Source: an uncultured Hungatella sp.
GTDB taxonomy: Bacteria; Bacillota; Clostridia; Lachnospirales; Lachnospiraceae
Assembly: GCA_910577935.1 (NCBI GenBank)
Contig: CAJTOT010000005.1
Coordinates: 11,348-37,922, forward strand
DNA: 26,575 bases
Direction of reading: 5' to 3'
Shown in pieces: positions 22,807-26,575 of the stretch. The position numbers were made by a program, and so were the translations under genes. Position 1 is the stretch's first letter, and each line of letters begins with the position of its first letter. The notes beneath the pieces are model-generated. The model had not been told where the DNA came from. It was given only the letters and a program-made list of their open reading frames with translations, and made no database searches.

Positions 22807-24246
22807 ATGAAAAAGAAGGGACAGGAGCCGGGCATAAAAAAATACGTTACGGCCTGCGTTTTGTTTTTGATATTTATGATATTCAGCATCTGCTACTTTT
22901 TTTACTGTGTTCAGGTGAACGTGGTGGACTCCGCAGAAGACACCATCGTGGAACACGTGAAAAGACAGGGCGTCCATTTTAAGGAGATCATTGACCTTCA
23001 GCACGATTATCTGGAGGGGATCGCGGCCTATATAGGCGCCTCTCCGGAGATGCTGTCAGAGGAGAACCTAAGACTTCTTGAGTCTCTGTGCGAGAAAAAT
23101 AATTTTGTGAACATGGCCATCATTGACCGGAACGGCTGGGCAACCTATGAGAACGGGACCGCCAAGGATGTGTCCTTCAGAAAATATTTTCGGGAGGCGG
23201 TGGAAGGGGGCCGGTCTTTAAGCGACCCCATCGCCAGCAGCGTGGACGGGGAGCGCCACGTGATCCTGGCGGTTCCCATAGTCCGGGACGGGGAGACCGC
23301 CGGGGTGCTGGCCGGCTCCTGTGATGTGGGAATCCTCAACGACCTGCTGTTCGAAGACATCTATGGGGGAACAGGATACAACCTTATCGTCACCCGTGAA
23401 GGCGCCGTGGTCTCCTATGACGGAGACGAGGAAGAACATCAGATCCGGAGCGGCGACGACTTTTTTGAGCACTACGGCCAGACGGAAGAGTATTTTTCCA
23501 GCCAGACCGGCGGCTGCATGAGAATAAAATCAGGACAGGGCGCCAGCTATCTGGTGTGGGAGCCGATGGAGCTGGGCGGCTGGATGCTGTGCTATCTGGT
23601 TCCTATGGAGAAGGTTCAGGAGGACTATGGATTTATCCGGTATTATGAGCTGATCCTGGCGGGAGTACTTCTGGGCGGCCTGGGAGCGCTTCTGGTATAT
23701 CTGTGGAAGGAGAAGAGGATAGAACAGAAGGAACTGATGGAGTACGCCCAGACAGACGCGCTCACAGGAGCCGTGAACAAGGACAGCACCGAGAAAAAGA
23801 TCAACCAGTGGCTTCACGACTCCGCCCGGGGGATTCAGGCTTTTCTCATGCTGGATGTGGACAACTTCAAGTCAGTGAACGATGTCCACGGCCACGCCGC
23901 GGGAGATGACGCCCTGCGCCAGATCGGCAGAGTGCTGGCCCAGGAATTCCGGGGGGACGATATCATAGGAAGGATCGGCGGCGACGAGTTCGTGGTGCTG
24001 ATGAAGGATATTACAGGCAGGGAGTCGGCGGTGGCCAGGGTGGAGAACATGTGCCAGAGAATACGGGAGATCTCCGTAAAAGGGGTTTCGGGCCATCCCT
24101 TGAGCTGCAGCGTCGGGGTTGCCTACAGCCCGGACCACGGAAAAACCTACCAGGAGCTGTATCTGTGCGCGGACAAGGCTCTCTACGAGACGAAAGAGAG
24201 AGGCAGAAACGGATACACCATCTATTCCGGGGACGACCCGTCATAG
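22807..24246 (+). CDS. Membrane diguanylate cyclase with extracellular sensor domain
   Basis: A 479-residue protein. Membrane segments at about 13-34 and 281-301 flank an extracellular domain of about 245 residues that resembles a Cache sensor (FVNMAIIDRNGWATYENG, DVSFRKYFREAV, ILAVPIVRDG). The GGDEF domain follows: DALTGAVNKDS, DVDNFKSVNDVHGH, intact GGDEF at 391-395 and an inhibitory I-site RGDD at 382-385 with the standard five-residue gap. It should make cyclic di-GMP with product inhibition. I chose ATG 22807, preceded by AGAGGA at 22795-22800; an in-frame ATG at 22744 has poor spacing. It probably shares a transcript with the kinase and may be part of one signalling unit. Confidence 0.92.
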   Translation: MKKKGQEPGIKKYVTACVLFLIFMIFSICYFFYCVQVNVVDSAEDTIVEHVKRQGVHFKEIIDLQHDYLEGIAAYIGASPEMLSEENLRLLESLCEKNNFVNMAIIDRNGWATYENGTAKDVSFRKYFREAVEGGRSLSDPIASSVDGERHVILAVPIVRDGETAGVLAGSCDVGILNDLLFEDIYGGTGYNLIVTREGAVVSYDGDEEEHQIRSGDDFFEHYGQTEEYFSSQTGGCMRIKSGQGASYLVWEPMELGGWMLCYLVPMEKVQEDYGFIRYYELILAGVLLGGLGALLVYLWKEKRIEQKELMEYAQTDALTGAVNKDSTEKKINQWLHDSARGIQAFLMLDVDNFKSVNDVHGHAAGDDALRQIGRVLAQEFRGDDIIGRIGGDEFVVLMKDITGRESAVARVENMCQRIREISVKGVSGHPLSCSVGVAYSPDHGKTYQELYLCADKALYETKERGRNGYTIYSGDDPS

Positions 24247-24284
24247 ATGAGAGATAAAAACAAGATGACAAGAGACGGCAGGGA

Positions 24285-24325
24285 ACGGGGAGCCAGGACG
24301 CTTGGGGCGCGGGCTCTCTGTTTTT
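24285..24325 (+). terminator. Imperfect terminator after the diguanylate cyclase
   Basis: ACGGGGAGCC (24285-24294) can pair with GGCTCTCTGT (24312-24321) with two mismatches, and T5 (24321-24325) follows. The loop is GC-rich. It would separate the signalling genes from the amidohydrolase. Confidence 0.5.
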
Positions 24326-24351
24326 CCGCCGGGCGGGACAGGAGGCGGACA

Positions 24352-25707
24352 ATGAAAACCATAGTGTACAACGGAATGCTGGTTACGATGAACGAGAACC
24401 TGGACATGTATCCGGAAGGCTATGTGGCCATGGAAGGGAGCAGGGTGACGGAGACAGGCTCCATGGAACAGCTGAGACAGCGGTACGGGGATTTTCTGCC
24501 GGAAAAGGAAGGCAGGGAGGAAGAAATCCGGTGGGAGGACGCCGGAGGCGGCATCATCATGCCGGGGATGGTCAACACCCACTGCCATATGAGCATGATC
24601 CCCTTCAGAGGGCTGGGGGACGACTGCAGGGACCGGCTGAGGGTATTTCTCCTCCCCATGGAGGAGAAAGCCATGGACAGGGAGCTGGCGGCGCTGGCGG
24701 CGCGGTACGGGATCTGCGAGCTCCTTCTGGCGGGAGTGACCACGGTGATGGACATGTACTACTACGCCGAAGACCTGGCCGGCGTCATGGATTCCATGGG
24801 AATCAGGGGAATCGCGGGAGAGACGGTGATGGACCAGGCCACCTGCGACGCGAAAACGCCGGAGGAGGCCGTGGCGCTGGGGCTCGCGGCCATGAAAAAG
24901 TACCGGGACAACCCAAGAGTGTCCGTGTGCCTGTCTCCCCACGGGACCACCACCTGCAGCCGGGAGTATATGGAGCTGGCATACCAGAAAGACATGGAAT
25001 ACAGGGTTCCCTTCACTCTCCACGTGGCGGAGATGGACTACGAGATGTCCCATCTGAGAGAGACCTACGGATGCGGCGCGGTGGAGTACCTGGACCGCAT
25101 AGGGGTCCTGGGGGAGAGGACGCTGGCGGCTCACGCCATACAGGTCAGCGGCGGGGAGATCGGGCTCATGAAGGAGAGAGGCGCCTCCGTGGCCCACTGT
25201 ATCGGCTCCAACACCAAGGCAGCCAAGGGAGTGGCGCCGGTGAAGCAGATGCTTGAGGCGGGGGTGGCTGTGGGCCTGGGAAGCGACGGGCCTGCCAGCG
25301 GCAACACCATGGACCTGTTTACCCAGATGAGGTTCTGCGCCAATTTCCACAAAAACCATTTAAAAGACAGAAGCGCCTTCCCTGCCAGGGATATCGTGGC
25401 CCTGGCGACCGCCGGGGGCGCCAGGGCTCTTGGCCTCAGCCGCATCATCGGGTCCCTGGAGCCGGGGAAGGAGGCGGACCTGGTCATCGTGGAGACGGAC
25501 TCGGTCAACATGTTCCCCGTCTATGACCCCTATGCCGCCCTGGTCTACAGCGCCCAGGCCGCCAACGTGAATACCGTCTATGTGGCGGGGCGGTGCCTGG
25601 TGAGGGACAAGAAGCTGACAGAGACAGATCCGGCTGGGGTGAGAGAGGAGCTTCTGGAAAAAATGAGGCGGACAGCCTTTAAAGATCATGGTCTGGCAAA
25701 ATTTTAA
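24352..25707 (+). CDS. Amidohydrolase of the MTA/SAH (guanine-type) deaminase family
   Basis: A 451-residue metal-dependent hydrolase of the TrzN/AtzA/MtaD group. Metal ligands by motif are His77 and His79 (NTHCHMSM), His224 (TLHVAE, with Glu227), His261 (AAHAI) and Asp312 (GSDGPAS). The C-terminal pattern GSLEPGKEADLVIVE is typical. Annotated relatives deaminate 5-methylthioadenosine, S-adenosylhomocysteine, guanine or related compounds; the substrate cannot be fixed by sequence. AGGAGG at 24340-24345, 6 nt before ATG 24352, decides the start. The gene lies alone between the terminator-like hairpin and the nrdD promoter, so no neighbour helps define its pathway. Confidence 0.88.
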   Translation: MKTIVYNGMLVTMNENLDMYPEGYVAMEGSRVTETGSMEQLRQRYGDFLPEKEGREEEIRWEDAGGGIIMPGMVNTHCHMSMIPFRGLGDDCRDRLRVFLLPMEEKAMDRELAALAARYGICELLLAGVTTVMDMYYYAEDLAGVMDSMGIRGIAGETVMDQATCDAKTPEEAVALGLAAMKKYRDNPRVSVCLSPHGTTTCSREYMELAYQKDMEYRVPFTLHVAEMDYEMSHLRETYGCGAVEYLDRIGVLGERTLAAHAIQVSGGEIGLMKERGASVAHCIGSNTKAAKGVAPVKQMLEAGVAVGLGSDGPASGNTMDLFTQMRFCANFHKNHLKDRSAFPARDIVALATAGGARALGLSRIIGSLEPGKEADLVIVETDSVNMFPVYDPYAALVYSAQAANVNTVYVAGRCLVRDKKLTETDPAGVREELLEKMRRTAFKDHGLAKF

Positions 25708-25716
25708 AAATCGCTC

Positions 25717-25744
25717 TTGTATTTTTGGAAATATCAGTTATAAT
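25717..25744 (+). promoter_or_regulatory. nrdD promoter
   Basis: A perfect TATAAT at 25739-25744 with a weak -35 (TTGTAT, 25717-25722) 16 bp upstream. The first NrdR-like box begins inside the -10. Confidence 0.6.
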
Positions 25745-25758
25745 ACTACATGTAGTAT
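25743..25758. promoter_or_regulatory. NrdR-like box 1
   Basis: ATACTACATGTAGTAT is a perfect 16-bp palindrome and fits the NrdR consensus acaCwAtATaTwGtgt at most core positions. It overlaps the end of the -10 box, so binding would repress transcription. Confidence 0.65.
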
Positions 25759-25775
25759 ATAGACGACAGCAAATA

Positions 25776-25791
25776 ATACAATATATGGAGT
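25776..25791. promoter_or_regulatory. NrdR-like box 2
   Basis: ATACAATATATGGAGT matches the NrdR consensus core CAATATATgG. Its centre is 33 bp from that of box 1, about three helical turns, as expected for tandem NrdR sites. It also contains the GGAG ribosome site (25787-25790). Confidence 0.65.
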
Positions 25792-25800
25792 GTTGCGGGA

Positions 25801-26575
25801 ATGAATATTATAAAGCGAAGCGGCAAGGAAGTCCTTTTTGAGGCGCAGAAGATCCAGAACGCGGTGGAGAAAGCCAACGGTACCGTGAAGGAAGAAGAGC
25901 ATCTGACTTCGGATCAGATTGTGAGAATCGTCCAGGCGGTGACGAGCCGGTGCCAGGAACTGAACCGGGCGGCAGGTGTGGAGGAGATCCAGGATATGGT
26001 GGAAGAAGAGATCATGCGCCATCAGGCGTACAAAGTCGCCAACCATTATATCACATACCGCTACAAAAGACAACTGGTTCGAAAAGCCAACAGCACGGAT
26101 CAGCAGATACTCAGCCTTATCGAGTGCAGCAACGAGGAAGTGCTCCAGGAGAATTCCAACAAGAACCCGGTGGTCAACAGCGTGCAGAGAGACTACATGG
26201 CAGGCGCGGTCAGCAAGGATATCACCAACCGGCTTCTCCTCCCCCAGGAGGTGGTCCAGGCCCACGAGGAAGGGATCATCCATTTTCACGACGCGGATTA
26301 TTTCGCCCAGCACATGCACAACTGCGACCTGGTGAATCTGGATGACATGCTTCAGAACGGGACCGTGATCTCCGACACCCTCATCGAGAAGCCCCACAGC
26401 TTCTCCACGGCCTGCAACATCGCCACCCAGATCATCGCCCAGGTGGCGTCCTCCCAGTACGGAGGCCAGAGCATCTCTCTGACCCATCTGGCGCCCTTCG
26501 TGGACGTGAGCCGGCAGAAGATCGTGCTGGAGGTGCGGGAAGAATTGAGGGAGCTGGGCTGCGAGGGCACCAGGG
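25801..26575 (+). CDS. nrdD: Anaerobic ribonucleoside-triphosphate reductase (3' partial)
   Basis: The first 258 residues of NrdD; the gene runs off the window. An N-terminal ATP-cone (about 1-95: IIKRSGKEVLFEAQKIQNAV, then YKVANHYITYRYKRQ) is the allosteric nucleotide site. The catalytic domain begins at about 120 with NPVVNSVQRDYMAG and IHFHDADYF. Cys205 in FSTACNIATQI matches the first active-site cysteine, and SSQYGGQSISLTHL is conserved. The enzyme makes dNTPs from NTPs without oxygen, using a glycyl radical near the unseen C-terminus, installed by NrdG. Obligate or facultative anaerobiosis is implied. Tandem NrdR-like boxes in the promoter suggest control by dATP/ATP status. Confidence 0.96.
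   Translation, partial: MNIIKRSGKEVLFEAQKIQNAVEKANGTVKEEEHLTSDQIVRIVQAVTSRCQELNRAAGVEEIQDMVEEEIMRHQAYKVANHYITYRYKRQLVRKANSTDQQILSLIECSNEEVLQENSNKNPVVNSVQRDYMAGAVSKDITNRLLLPQEVVQAHEEGIIHFHDADYFAQHMHNCDLVNLDDMLQNGTVISDTLIEKPHSFSTACNIATQIIAQVASSQYGGQSISLTHLAPFVDVSRQKIVLEVREELRELGCEGTR

Overview
The window looks like chromosomal DNA from an anaerobic, moderately GC-rich clostridium of the gut Lachnospiraceae type (Enterocloster/Hungatella/Lachnoclostridium-like). This is inferred from protein character, consensus promoters, strong AGGAGG-type ribosome sites, the LplB/YtcP-type sugar transporter, the FMN-binding extracellular reductase and the anaerobic ribonucleotide reductase. No taxonomic marker gene is present. 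Every gene recognised is on the + strand. No tRNA, rRNA, CRISPR array or transposase was seen.

Layout. (1) 1-1205: the 3' part of an ABC ATPase of the COG1101 type, then a TetR-like regulator. (2) 1303-4081: a promoter with a GTTAAC palindrome, a large lipoprotein flavoreductase with two FMN-binding domains and an FAD/fumarate-reductase domain, and a terminator. (3) 4124-18098: an IclR-type regulator and a 13-gene operon. The operon starts at a perfect consensus promoter (TTGACA-17-TATAAT) and ends at a terminator at 18061-18098. It encodes an Lpl-type ABC importer (two permeases, an unusually long lipoprotein binding protein, its own ATPase), five small unassigned membrane proteins, two heparinase II/III-like lyases without signal peptides, a short-chain dehydrogenase and a KdgF-like cupin. 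(4) 18353-19423: a monofunctional peptidoglycan glycosyltransferase, then the frameshifted relic of a GH31 glycosidase and a terminator. (5) 19522-24246: a soluble hybrid histidine kinase and a membrane diguanylate cyclase. (6) 24352-25707: an MTA/SAH-deaminase-like amidohydrolase. (7) 25717-26575: an NrdR-like regulatory region and the start of nrdD, cut by the window end.

How the genes work together. The main locus reads as a uronate-oligosaccharide utilisation system. Oligosaccharides would be imported intact, cleaved inside the cell by two lyases to unsaturated uronates, opened by the KdgF-like cupin and reduced by the dehydrogenase towards 2-keto-3-deoxygluconate. KDG kinase, aldolase and any KduI are not in the window. 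The IclR gene and the operon share a 24-bp element. It lies exactly 13 bp past the -10 box at both promoters, and a third copy lies across the operon's first start codon, which strongly suggests one regulator controls itself and the operon. The five orphan membrane proteins are the least explained part and the best candidate for something undescribed.
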